Positions 8,778-18,029 of a stretch of 26,424 nt of DNA are shown in pieces. Under the pieces are notes generated by a model. That model saw only the letters and a program-made list of their open reading frames with translations. It had not been told where the DNA came from and ran no database searches. The translations under genes and the position numbers were made by a program. Source of the stretch: Nephromyces sp. MM_2019 (taxonomy: Eukaryota > Apicomplexa > Aconoidasida > Nephromycida); NCBI GenBank assembly GCA_015657535.1, contig JADHZB010000739.1, positions 1 through 26,424 on the forward strand, in the 5' to 3' direction. Position 1 is the first letter of the stretch. The number at the start of each line of letters is the position of its first letter.

Positions 8778-11190
8778 TCATGGTAACACCAAAGCATCTT
8801 CTTCCTCTTCTTCAACGCCCTTGGCCCCTGCACCTCCAACCCCTCTGAACCTTCTCCAAGGGCCCTGAAAGCGATTCAGTATACTGTCACTCCATCTTCT
8901 AAAGAAAACTGCGTCCTCTTTCCCAGCAGCTGTATCACTTTCCAGCTGATTATTACCTCCCCAAAAGCTCTCTTGGCCTCTCCAATGATTGCCCGAAGAA
9001 GCAATGCCGCCACCGTAGTACCCACCACCCCAGTCTCGGAAAGCAAGCAGTTCAGGCTGCTGTGTGTGCTGCAAATCACCTTCTCCCCGAAAAGTGGAAA
9101 TAGAGGGAGAAGAGTACGCGTTATACGCATTAAAAGAGCTTCTACCCGCTTCTCTCCTACTACGGCTCATATCCCCAGCATCTTCATACTCCGCAGCATT
9201 TAGTGGGTTTACAGGTGATGAGTGGCTCCTCAAGATATGAGAATGTTGGTGATGAGCAGCGAAGCCTTCGGCATTTTCGGAGTCGTAGCTTCTCCTTTCC
9301 TCCTTTGTGGAAGAGGCTAGAGCCAGCGGCTTTGAAGATTTTAGGGCAGCCAAATTACGTAGCGGGACTTCACAAGCGGTGCTCGATGAGCTTACCGAGG
9401 CATCAGTGATATCCCCAAAGCTACTGGCGAGAGAGGAACTGGCGAGACTTACGGAGTCTGAATCTCGAGCTGAGAAGACGGGATTCACAGAAGTTGAGGA
9501 GGAAAAAAAGCGAAAGTTTTTAGATTGGCTTTTCGCGTATTAAAAACAGAGCGAAAGTGGAGGAAGGAAGCCTTGAGAGTGAGTTGTTTTGTGTGTTGCT
9601 TAAGATCTCTGCTCAAAGTTGGAGGAGTGTTGGTGGTAGATTGAAACAACACTGGCTGGTGTGTCTGACAACGAACAAAAAACATAACCGAAGAAGAAAT
9701 GCATATCAAACACTGAAAAGTGCCATCATTGGGACGTTGAGACCGCCAGAAAGAGCAGCTATTTCCCGTAAAAACACGTAATTTAGGGAAGAATGAAAAA
9801 TGAGGGTGAATGAAGCGAACACACGAGATAATGAGGGTGAATGAAAGCAGTTTTGAAATAGATTTAACGTGCGAGAGAAGATAAAAAAAAACTTAAAAAG
9901 GAGAAGCGAATGAAGAAGGAAGCTTTCTCACCGTTTACTATAAGATTCTCCGGACTTGCTGCTTGAAGATTCGCGGAGTGTTGTGTAGAAGACTTAACTG
10001 CTTCACCTGCAGCAGGAAGGTGGGAGTGAAAACTAAGTTCCAAAAAACTCGCCAAGTGGTGAAGATAAGAGAGACTAGAAGGGAAAACGTGAAACGATGA
10101 AGAAAGCACGAGAAGAGCGTCCAAGAGGGATGTACAGACACTCATGTTTAGGAGCAGATATGCACACACAGAGGGATAAACAGACAAGTGAGATATACAC
10201 AGAAAGAGATATACAATCACAGGGATACACACACACAAATGAATAAACATAAAGGCATACACACACATGCGCACACATACACAAATGAATAAACATACAG
10301 GTATACACACACATACACATACACCAACCTGCCGATGGCCTTGAGATGCTCCCAAGCCTTGACAAAAGGCTCTTTCTTCTCACAATAGGCGAAGCTGGCA
10401 GGTCAAAAGTGATATTATTACCACTTCTCAGCATAGCAAGACCCCCATCTAAGCTAGGTGTAATCCCTACGCCATAAAATCCGACTTTGTTTCTGGTTTT
10501 CTCTTCCTCAAAACCAGGCAAGCTCTCAAAAGAGCCATGACACACTAAAGACCCAAACGGATTCTCATTCACCCCCGTCAAATGACTATACTTTTCCCTT
10601 TTCCGTATTAATCCTCTTGAAGATTTAGAGACTCCAAATACAGCTGCATCAGAACTGGCAAATACGTTTAAAGACTGTAAGCGTCCAATGGCAGAGGGAA
10701 TTGTCAATGAGCGAAGGACGGCTGAGGCTGCATGAAAATCATCTTCGTGAGACGGAGATGATAAGTGTGCGAGACAGCGAGGCAATGATGGTGTGTCTTC
10801 ATTGTCTGATGCCTTTTCAGAACTCAGAAATTCGGGATAAGGAGGGCGACCAGTGAACCTCAAAGAAGTATCCGAAACCAGGGGAACTGGGTAGACAACA
10901 GTCGGGCTATCTTCTTCTTCTTCTTCTTCTTCTTCTTCTTCTGCTTTTTTCTCTATACCTTCAATGCTCAACGGCTGGATGCGTAAAATGCTGCATTTCT
11001 GATCTAAGAAACTTTGTTTGTGCATAGAAAAGTATAGTGACGCTCGAAGCTCGGCAGCTCTAAACAGCCCGCTGTCTGTATTGTCCAGATTATACGATAA
11101 TGGATGCGAGAAGAGGTAACATGATACCTTCTGAGGCAGCTGCAAATAGGAGCTTTCATCCGCTTTATCGAGCTGCTGGAGCTTTTCCAT
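8778..11190 (-). CDS. Gene 2: hypothetical Ser/Glu-rich protein, three exons, 542 aa
   Basis: Not recognised. Exons on the minus strand are 11190-10329, 10006-9932 and 9469-8778 (1629 bases, stop TGA). Both introns are phase 1. Donor one is GGCAG before GTTGGT, acceptor one is CTTCCTGCTGCAG, donor two is AAACG before GTGAGA, and acceptor two is CCGTCTTCTCAG. The frame stays open through all joins. Residues 1-287 come from exon 1, with a ten-Glu run near 84-93, NPFGSLVCHGSFESLPGF, and a basic RRKSLLSRLGSISRPSA stretch that fits a basophilic kinase site. Exon 2 gives only 25 residues. Exon 3 starts with Ser/Ala-rich sequence, then a Gly/Tyr/Trp patch (DWGGGYYGGG), an Arg/Trp patch (GPWRRFRG) and a final Glu run before ALVLP. 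There is no signal peptide or clear membrane span, and most of the chain looks disordered. ATG 11190 was chosen as the first ATG in the frame, but the frame is open upstream to 11373, so a 5' extension is likely. Confidence 0.72.
10150..10328. repeat. CA/TG-rich filler of gene 2 intron 1
   Basis: The plus strand holds ACACACA words mixed with AAATGAATAAACATA and GGTATACAC; one block (AAATGAATAAACATA) occurs twice, near 10238 and 10284. The sense (minus) strand is TG-rich directly after the donor, so the exon frame runs on as a false Cys/Val-rich tail. Confidence 0.65.
10911..10942. repeat. Trinucleotide (CTT/GAA)n inside gene 2
   Basis: About ten CTT triplets on the plus strand read as GAA on the coding strand and code for a poly-Glu run. 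Pure GAA usage suggests recent triplet expansion rather than selection for each codon. Confidence 0.9.
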
Positions 11191-11348
11191 TCGATAGCGA
11201 GGTAGCAAACGTTCAGAAGCTCCAGAGATCGGATGAGTGAGTGTAGTGGTGATTGTGTTGAATGTAGGGGGGGGTGGGGGATTTCGTGATCTATAGAGTG
11301 AGCGAGTTGGGAGTGGAGTTGTGCGTAGAATGGGATAGGGAAGTGGTG

Positions 11349-12102
11349 CTAGAGTGATATCTTCAAGAGCGATTTAGTAGCCAAAAAATACCCGTATGTG
11401 GAATGACAAATCACCTAAAACCCACTTATAGGTTCATAAATTTTCAAGTCGTAGAGCGATAAACTCCCTCTACAGAAGGCTTATCAAACTAAGCGGAAAG
11501 CGAGTCCAGTTCTTCAGAATAAAAGTACCATATAATACGCGAATATGACATACACCATTGCTCCCAAGTTCGGGAGCTACCTCCTCAAGGGAGGCGCCAT
11601 CACCCCATATATAAAGTATTAAGACCTCTATTTTAGAATCGTAATAAACAAGCTTACATACTAGCTGAAGGCAACGCTAGTTGGACCTTATCATTACACA
11701 AAAAATCGGCCTACACACAAAACTGAGGTATATCTTACTGAATCATAGAATGAGTCTTCCTAACATGAAGCTACAGCTACAGAGCATCCTTACTCAAAGA
11801 GACTAAGCTTGGTAAAGGTACTACTTTAAGAGCAGCGAACGGCCAGCAAAGCCTGCAGCATCAAGAAGAGCGAAAATGACGAAACTTTGAAAGAAACTTA
11901 TGAATCTACCGCCAACCAATCCTAAAGAAGCAGAAATTTCAGATTTAAGCCTCTATCAAAGAAGTAGTTCCGCACACAGTCCATAAAAGGAAAGACTAAA
12001 CCAGTTAAATAGCCAAAATAGAATGGAAAGATGTTTCGCCTACCTGACAAGCAACCGTGCTAATCATCTTCACATCATTACCTACCCTTTGGATGAAGTC
12101 AT
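11349..12102 (-). CDS. Possible 5' extension of gene 2 (two small exons)
   Basis: A phase-consistent extension exists. First exon 12102-12086 is 17 bases from ATG (MTSSK plus two bases) to donor GTAGGT. Second exon 11852-11794 is 59 bases after the strong acceptor CTTCTTGATGCTGCAG and ends at GTAAGG. The third would be gene 2 exon 1 entered at 11348 after ATCACTCTAG. The joined N-terminus reads MTSSKGLCWPFAALKVV, then PLPYPILRTTPLP and RSRNPPPPP before reaching ATG 11190. The total becomes 1863 bases, 620 residues, with the frame kept. The motifs are seen; the joining is inferred. A competing reading is an internal exon at 12118-12044 (phase 0, DDFIQRVGNDVKMISTVACQ, donor GTAGGC) in another frame over the same bases. 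Confidence 0.35.
11560..11594. other. Twin perfect hairpins
   Basis: GCTCCC (11560-11565) and GGGAGC (11572-11577) form a 6-bp stem with the loop AAGTTC. Two bases later CCTCC (11580-11584) and GGAGG (11590-11594) form a 5-bp stem with the loop TCAAG. Both stems are perfect and GC-rich in an AT-leaning region. This lies in the proposed second intron of the extended gene 2 or in its 5' flank. It could be structured RNA on either strand, but it matched no known family by eye. Confidence 0.55.
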
Positions 12103-12189
12103 CAAAAGAAAAACGGAGCTAGGAGTGTGTATATGAAAAAAACTCAGCACAGCTAGTATCTTCAAGAGAGAGGGTAAGGAGATTGGACA

Positions 12190-12308
12190 GAAGATAATAC
12201 ACAGCTAAAGCCCAATTTCTCTTAATCTAACACACACAAGATTTTTGTGAAGATAAAACACGGGTAAAATCCAATTTCTCTCAATCTAACGCACGCAGAG
12301 GAGATTGC
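12190..12308. repeat. 59-bp direct duplication
   Basis: GAAGATAA begins at 12190 and again at 12249, followed in both copies by CAATTTCTCT(T/C)AATCTAAC. The two copies differ at scattered positions. Non-coding by appearance. Confidence 0.7.
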
Positions 12309-12556
12309 AACGCACAGGCATAGCTATAAAATTCGTTTTTTGTTCCCAGAAAGTCGGGAAGGGGCTCCTAGTCCCTCACATATCGAAGAAAAGAGGTGAT
12401 TTTTCTGCGTATCTTCACGAAGAGGGAGCCGTCAGAGACTTTTACATTTCAGCGTATTCGCCTACACAAAATATCAGGACAAACTTTTATAATCAAATTA
12501 TCTCCCACTGAGCAAATGTCTGCTGTGTGCGCGAAATATATTGAATCAACGTATTT

Positions 12557-12645
12557 TATCAGCTTATTCTACCAGTACACCTCTCTGCCATACCCAATCA
12601 GCTTATTCTACCAGCATACCTCCTCTCTTTCACACCCAATTGCTG
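12557..12645. repeat. About 42-bp direct duplication
   Basis: ATCAGCTTATTCTACCAG occurs twice, near 12557 and 12598, each followed by a diverged CTCT-rich stretch ending in CACCCAAT or TACCCAAT. Two open plus-strand frames span 12305-12695, but neither has a convincing start or splice support, so I do not call a gene. Confidence 0.6.
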
Positions 12646-12747
12646 GTAACACCTCAAAGTTTTTCTTGGTATTTCGCACTGTCAAAACCATTTGATGCAC
12701 ATATTTTAACGCACAGACATCAAATTTGAGACTTAGTTTGAGGTTTT

Positions 12748-12978
12748 TTACATTTTTGTATAACCTTCAATGGAGGAGCGCAGAAGTTCCTGAGAGAGGA
12801 GCTCTTCTTCAAGTGGAATGGTGTAGGCTGAGAGTTGCCGTGTGTGGTGTTTAATCAAAAGATAAGATTTACAGGTGAATATACCTAACGAATAACACAC
12901 GATTAATTTTTTGAAGGTTAAATATACGACCTTTAACTGCTGATGAAAATAATTAAATTTCTCTGTTTTGAGCCAGGG
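12748..12978 (-). CDS. Isolated exon-like stretch (partial gene?)
   Basis: The minus-strand frame is open for 77 codons and ends in TAA at 12748. Its last part is strongly protein-like: AYTIPLEEELLSQELLRSSIEG. An acceptor, GGCAACTCTCAG, ends at 12828, so an exon could start at 12827 needing a phase 1 partner; a weak donor GTTATA follows 12765. The stretch has no ATG near its beginning. It could be an internal or last exon of a gene whose other exons lie toward or beyond the assembly gap, or a fragment. Confidence 0.35.
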   Translation of the reverse strand, partial: PWLKTEKFNYFHQQLKVVYLTFKKLIVCYSLGIFTCKSYLLIKHHTRQLSAYTIPLEEELLSQELLRSSIEGYTKM

Positions 12979-13199
12979 TTATGCTGTGTGCGTGGGGGAG
13001 ATGCTCTTGGTAGATTAACAGCAAAATGAAGCAACAGTTTTGGATAATTTTGGTGGTATTTTACTACATAATAATTTCTTCAAGCTTCTTTGTTCGTTTA
13101 CTGAAGCAATTTGAAACTTTTGACTTCCTTTTGGTAGAAGGAGGAGAGGTTTAGTCGTCGAGGACTACCTCTAAGGGGCTAGTCGTATGTGGGGGGGGG

Positions 13200-13337
13200 N
13201 NNNNNNNNNNNNNNNNNNNNNNNNNNNNNNNNNNNNNNNNNNNNNNNNNNNNNNNNNNNNNNNNNNNNNNNNNNNNNNNNNNNNNNNNNNNNNNNNNNNN
13301 NNNNNNNNNNNNNNNNNNNNNNNNNNNNNNNNNNNNN
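13200..13337. other. Assembly gap (138 N)
   Basis: A run of N flanked on the left by a G run (TGTGGGGGGGGG) and on the right by GAAGGGGGG. Any open frame drawn across it is meaningless. Confidence 0.99.
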
Positions 13338-13380
13338 GAAGGGGGGACTACTAGGGAGAGGGTGGTGTGAGGGTGATTGG

Positions 13381-13445
13381 CGAGCTAGTAAACACACCTA
13401 GGAAGAGGCGTCAAGTCAATAGGGTAGCTAGCAAACACACCTAGA
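13381..13445. repeat. 43-bp spaced direct repeat next to the gap
   Basis: GCTAG(T/C)AAACACACCTAG occurs at about 13384 and 13427. Together with the G runs at the gap edges it suggests that the missing sequence is also repetitive. Confidence 0.65.
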
Positions 13446-13615
13446 CTGCCCCTCATTGTAGAAATCACTTGATTCCACCAGCTATTACATCTAAAGAGAT
13501 GAAACAAAAAGCACTAGAACTGCAGGGCGATGATGACCACACTCCTTAGGCAGCTTTTGATTTTGAAAAGCCAAAACCGCCGTCTAGCGAGAAGCCTAGA
13601 TTCACGTGTGCATAA
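13445..13615 (+). pseudogene. Coding-like frame broken by an in-frame TAG
   Basis: After the acceptor-like AACACACCTAG, the plus frame reads through PPAITSKEMKQKALELQGDD to a TAG at 13547. It then continues in the same frame as AAFDFEKPKPPSSEKPRF to TAA at 13613. Both halves look protein-like and hydrophilic. The TAG could be an inactivating stop, or the last bases of a short intron (CTCCTTAG then GCAGC), or the match may be chance. No start codon or partner exons were found. Confidence 0.25.
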
Positions 13616-13760
13616 GCACTCAATAGAGTACTACCAGTATACAACTATAAACTAACACATTCAAAGAGCAATTTTCTTCTTAAGTAACCCACAGCAAAGC
13701 CTAGAAACTAGGTATATACGCGACACCCGCAATAAGCAGTCACATAGGCAGGATTAAGGC

Positions 13761-13935
13761 TCAAAGCATAAAGGCTCCCATCACTTTTTCTTCCAGATTA
13801 AAATGTTGAAAACCCTGCTTTATCCGCAGCTTTCTCCACGGAGAATACAAGAAAGCTCTATTCTTAATAGAATACTCTTTAAAACTAAGCATTTTAGAAG
13901 CTTTGAATCTTAGGTTCTGGTGATTCTGCAATCTC
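13761..13935 (-). CDS. Isolated exon-like stretch ending in TGA
   Basis: After an acceptor-like CACCAAATAGACAG the minus frame codes for NHQNLRFKASKMLSFKEYS and PWRKLRIKQGFQHFNLEEK, then MGAFML and a TGA. It is Lys-rich and non-repetitive. The open frame extends back to about 14006 without an ATG. It could be a terminal exon. The gene, if any, was not reconstructed. Confidence 0.3.
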
Positions 13936-14167
13936 CTGTCTATTTGGTGTAAGCACATTGGTTTTTGAAGGTTTTTTTTGCCTTTTCTTAAGGGAAAGCG
14001 AGGCACACACTACCTAAAAGTCCTTAAAAGATTAGAATTGAAGCACAATTAATGGTATTGCCTGTATTTTTCGGCTTTTTATACGTATCACCTTCTCTTT
14101 TGAGTCATTTCAGGTCGTTTTCTAATTAGTTAACTAGTAGACTTTCAAAAAACATACAATGTCCTCC

Positions 14168-14194
14168 TGAGCCAGCGTTGGCCTTACTGGCTCA
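14168..14194. other. Hairpin, 8-bp perfect stem
   Basis: TGAGCCAG (14168-14175) pairs with CTGGCTCA (14187-14194) around an 11-base loop. The right arm with TGGCTCAATGG looks like a tRNA box A, but no tRNA fold follows. Function unknown. Confidence 0.45.
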
Positions 14195-14243
14195 ATGGCG
14201 TAGGTAAGCATTTAGAAGTTCAAGTTTCTTGAGTACTTGTCAA

Positions 14244-14420
14244 TCAAAAATTGAGGATTAAAGCTAGTGAACTAGGCTCAATCAATCTCTCGCTAGCTAT
14301 TTTCTGATATATTGCTAGGTACTTTATACTGAGAGGTTTAAGCATAGGATCAGTGGCTTTAAGCTGATCTTGCAGATGGGAGATAATAGGAGAAAACTGC
14401 AGTAACTTAAGCAGTTTAAT
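14244..14420 (-). CDS. Isolated exon-like stretch after a TG-rich acceptor
   Basis: After the acceptor GTGTGTGTGCAG the minus frame codes for IKLLKLLQFSPIISHLQDQ, MLKPLSIKYLAIYQKIASE and RLIEPSSLALILNF, then TGA. It is Leu/Ile/Lys-rich and probably helical. The same frame is open upstream to about 14516 without ATG. It may be the last exon of an unidentified minus-strand gene, or a remnant. Confidence 0.3.
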   Translation of the reverse strand: MKLLKLLQFSPIISHLQDQLKATDPMLKPLSIKYLAIYQKIASERLIEPSSLALILNF

Positions 14421-14654
14421 CTGCACACACACGTTTTTGGAAGATATCCGAGAAATGCCGCTCTCTCTCTTTTTTGAGGGCCAGCCTGTACACACACGTT
14501 TTAATCTATGAACCAAAGGACAGTGAAAAAGCTATGCTTCGCCTCAATAGGAGAGACACCGTAGACGTGCTATTTACTCACTGCAGTGCTCTTTAATCGA
14601 AGAGGGGGAGTGCAGATTGTGTAAATGTAGTGTGAAAAGAGGATGGTGAAAACT

Positions 14655-14845
14655 ACGCACACTAATCTACTCACTCTAGTACTATAGCCTACGAGTGCCC
14701 ATATATTATGCATACTCCACACACAATCACCAAAACTACTAAACACACTACTCTACTCACTCTAGTACTATGGCCTACGAGTGCCCATGTACTATACATA
14801 TTCCACACACAATCACCAAAACTGCTAAACACACTAATCTACTCA
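14655..14845. repeat. 86-bp tandem repeat, about 2.2 copies
   Basis: ACTA(A/C)TCTACTCACT starts at 14661, 14747 and 14833, an exact 86-base period. Between them lie GTACTATRGCCTACGAGTGC and CACACACAATCACCAAAACT in both full copies. Divergence is low, suggesting recent duplication. No gene is seen in it. Confidence 0.85.
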
Positions 14846-16010
14846 CTGACAAACGCTGAATAGCTTATGATGCACGCTAGGGCTTCCGTTAGATCTACTT
14901 TAAGCTATTTCTCTTGCGCTTGTCTCAAGAAGACCCTTGAGCAACCCCTGCCATGGGTAGCCAGATCGCATGAGCTCCTTTTTTACCTGCTAACTAGTGC
15001 TAAGTCTATTTATTAAATAGAGACCTGCCTAGTAAACTCAGGCCAGCAACCTTCGGCTGAAAGCTTTCCCTCTCTTTTACGAAAAACTTTGCTATTTTAT
15101 CTCCTTCTTACTGTCATCCCCACGCCATTACTGCTTCTTTCACCTACCTCACAATGTACATACGTCACTGGATATGCACAAGTACTAGCTAAGATAAGGG
15201 TCACAAGTTATTTTTTCATTCAGTAGCCGCGACATATACAGTAATAATATGCTTATATATGACCCATGCAGCATGAGCTAATAATGTTCCTTTCTAGAGG
15301 GATATATATAAATTAGAGTATCTCCATAGAAGCTCTAGCGGTACATCTTCCTGGGTTTACGTGTATACTTAAAGGTAAGACTATATCTCTGCGATTAGAG
15401 GAAGTAAACCAAATTTTTAACTAGCGTCATCATGTGTGAAGGAAGCTGCCTAGAGACTGCATACTGGTGACCCTTGTTTTTTAGGAATCACAGAATATAT
15501 GCTTGCTGGATACTACTCTACTACATGCGTGTGTGTGTATGTATATCTAGGTTCTTTAAGGGATATAGCATAGGCAGCAGCGTAACTGCATCCTCCTCTC
15601 TGGTGGGACCACAGCATTTTCTCCGTCTATTACTTTTCCACAGAGTGCTGCTATTCACGTGACTCGTTGCGATTAGGTTCATAGTCACACTACACAGTAA
15701 GGCTGGGGTTTAGTCTTACAAATCCCAGGGGCTCGCAAATACACATACTCACACACACACACGCACACCTACACACACGAATATCAATAAAACAAACCGC
15801 ACCTATGCAAAGCTGCTATTGTGAAACCACCCCTCCTATGTCACCGTCGAATTGATTACTCGAAACTTCGTTGAGAAGAAAAAGTTTGGTAAAGGGAAAA
15901 AAATGGAGGATAATAATATTACTACTGATTATATCTTCTGAAGGAAGTAGATACTACTATGCTAAATATATAGTGTGTGTGTGTACATGCATTTGTATAT
16001 TCAACGGCAG
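14846..16010. other. Intergenic stretch, no firm gene
   Basis: Mixed sequence. Several frames near 14900-15010 are open on both strands and look weakly protein-like, so no choice can be made. A CA-rich run lies at 15740-15780, with AATAAAA just after it at 15786. A short TG tract is at 15971-15984. Confidence 0.4.
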
Positions 16011-16019
16011 ATGATCTAG

Positions 16020-16127
16020 AAAGTCCACCAAATAGCTTTGAAGATCAAGCATAAAGCTGAAAAAGTACTACTAGAAGATGCGGAAATTTTGGTGGAATCA
16101 AGCCTTCTAGGCATAGTAAAGGCTTAA
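16020..16127 (+). CDS. Short helical exon-like stretch (doubtful)
   Basis: Directly after GATGATCTAG the plus frame codes for KVHQIALKIKHKAEKVL and LEDAEILVESSLLGIVKA, then TAA: an amphipathic, probably helical peptide of 35 residues. The CTAG may be a splice acceptor, or the TAG may be an in-frame stop, because the frame continues upstream through QMI. No partner exons were found. Confidence 0.25.
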   Translation, partial: KVHQIALKIKHKAEKVLLEDAEILVESSLLGIVKA

Positions 16128-16269
16128 GGCTAATATTTCCCTTAATCATTGAGTGCTTCATCCGGATCATCTCACGCTAGGCAAATTTGTTCGATTAGAT
16201 TGAAATGAAGGAGTCTAGCGACCGACTTTTTCTAGTTGCTTTTTGAATTGAGCAGTTTCGATAACCCAA

Positions 16270-16596
16270 TCAAAACCTGGGATTTCCCTCCTCACAGGTT
16301 TGACGTGCTTCTAGTGTCAGAGAGGTTTCTACTGAGATAACGCCAGGCAGTGGGCTTTTTACAGGAGGAAAAACTAAAGAAGAAGCTTTATTGACTGAGC
16401 TTTGGCTAAAAGCTGGTGGGTGAGATGTTTGTGTTAGCTGCGCCATCCGGTGGGTAGGTTTTAAGAGAAAAAATGCTTTTAAACGTAAAATCTCCATAAA
16501 GCTTAAAGTACTAGGTGTGAGGTTTAATAGATTTAGTAATTTCAGGGGAAGACTATATATACAAATACTAGAGGAAGCTCGCACAAGTATAGCCAT
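16270..16596 (-). CDS. ORF, 108 codons, hypothetical (doubtful)
   Basis: ATG at 16596 opens a frame of 108 codons. The N-terminal half is hydrophobic (SLPLKLLNLLNL, then EILRLKAFFLLKP). The second half is Ser/Pro/Val-rich (PPAFSQSSVNKASSLVFPPV). The first half could act as a signal or anchor sequence. GTGAGG late in the frame could be a donor. It is the longest ATG-started frame between gene 2 and gene 3 that is free of simple repeats. No family is recognised. Confidence 0.3.
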   Translation of the reverse strand: MAILVRASSSICIYSLPLKLLNLLNLTPSTLSFMEILRLKAFFLLKPTHRMAQLTQTSHPPAFSQSSVNKASSLVFPPVKSPLPGVISVETSLTLEARQTCEEGNPRF

Positions 16597-16599
16597 AAA

Positions 16600-17972
16600 C
16601 CCCCGCCTTCAGTAGTGAGTGCCTGAAGGCGACGAGACGTGGTTTTTTCTCCAAATAACTAGCAATTTTAGCTTGAAAATGCAACCAATATGCTTTCTAG
16701 GTGTAGTTTCCCGCTAGTAGCCGTACGATTTGATTAAAAACTTCGTCTAGCCCGAGTATGGCTAAGAGTTAAAGGCAGCTTGAATATGCCGGCTGAGAAA
16801 TTGTTATCGTGAGAGAAAACGCGAACTTATTAGAGCTTTTCTATGGATTTCTTTCCAGATTATATATCCTGTAGGATGATGTGTGTTCGCATTAGTTTTT
16901 TTTACAAAAGAGTACCTATGTGTGTTGTTTTCTTTGATAGTACAACTTTTGTGTGTGTTAATCTCGTGGAGTAGTCATAAATAGGACCTGAGGCCATTCA
17001 CTCAGTCAAAAGCCAAGAGCATCAGCTGATTCTTTTCATACACGCATCTGACGATTAGCTTCTTCATACCTTGCGTATGGCAGACTCATCTTCCAAGCAT
17101 AGAAACTAGTTCACAAAGAGTAGCTTTATGCGTGCAAACTATTAGCATCAGCCAAGACCAGCCAAACATGAGAAAGGCGCCATACTGAGTACCTCTCAAT
17201 GCTACTCCTGGCATTTCTAGCGTGTTTTTCCTCGAGAGGTGCTGCGTGCTAACCTAACTACAAGCAAATTACCGTACCAGTGCTTGATATGTGAAACATC
17301 TAGTACTATAGATTTTGATATACATAAAAGATCACGGGCTTTAGCGATGATAAAACTGTAGTATGCTAGAGAAGACTAGAAAAAGGCTAAAGTTGCAGAA
17401 GATCAACGGATCAACGTCAATGACACGATGACAATAGGAATAGCCAACGACGCAGTTAAAAGGTTGAGATAATACTATAGTGGCTTTAGGAAATAGTGGG
17501 AGATAGCAGCACCTAAATGAAGATATATGTACCCACCACTCATTGAGAATCTCACTAAAGAAGCCCCATAGCTTTAGAGTATTCTCACCAAAAGAGACGC
17601 TATCTATGAGTGTTGTGACTCTGCAAATTGGAGCAGCAAAAGGTGCAGGAAGACGCTGTGAAACAGCGAAAGAATCGACTATATCAGCACATACACAAAC
17701 GAGACACCATGTGTGTATGAGAGTCAGATAAGCTAATAGAAAAAGTAGAGAAAAGCAGCACAAAGCATTAGATAAACCTGAAGAGAGAGCAACTGCAACC
17801 TATATTTAGCTATTCATATATATCGTTGCTACGAAGCCTAGGTGAATCTACCGAAGCTTTTTTCTCAAAGCTAACCCGAGAAATCCTTGTTTCTCCCTCC
17901 TAAAACATTCTCGTGTGTGCGTGTGCGTGCTATTTGTTTTTTAGAGCCAAAATAAGGTGAAGAAGACACATT
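16600..17972. other. Intergenic stretch upstream of gene 3
   Basis: No firm gene. Between 17341 and 17763 both strands have open, non-repetitive frames. The minus strand has a hydrophobic leader-like stretch (CCFSLLFLLAYLTLIHTW) without ATG. The plus strand has an ATG near 17606 giving MSVVTLQIGAAKGAGRR and then a TAA. They overlap, so at most one is likely to be real, and neither has clean splice support. Confidence 0.35.
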
Positions 17973-17984
17973 TATATATATATA
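17973..17984 (+). promoter_or_regulatory. TATA-like run upstream of gene 3
   Basis: Twelve bases of alternating TA end 45 bases before the proposed start codon at 18030. This could be a TATA box with a short leader, but TA runs are common in the window, so the assignment is weak. Confidence 0.25.
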
Positions 17985-18029
17985 GGGGATCATAATTGAG
18001 CTCTGGCCAATCGCTCCTTCACATTCGAA

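Noticed and set aside
9557..9781. Plus-strand ORF of 74 codons
   Set aside because: It starts and runs inside intron 2 of gene 2 on the other strand and lacks any supporting splice site or motif.
13179..13401. ORFs across the N run
   Set aside because: They consist mainly of unknown residues from the assembly gap.
14180..14240. Possible tRNA with box A-like TGGCTCAATGG
   Set aside because: There is no matching 3' acceptor strand, no anticodon stem and no proper box B; only the local hairpin is real.
13547..16019. TAG used as a sense codon in this organism
   Set aside because: Gene 3 ends in TAG, no other exon of the good gene models contains an in-frame TAG, and the two interrupted stretches are weak and can be explained by acceptors or decay.
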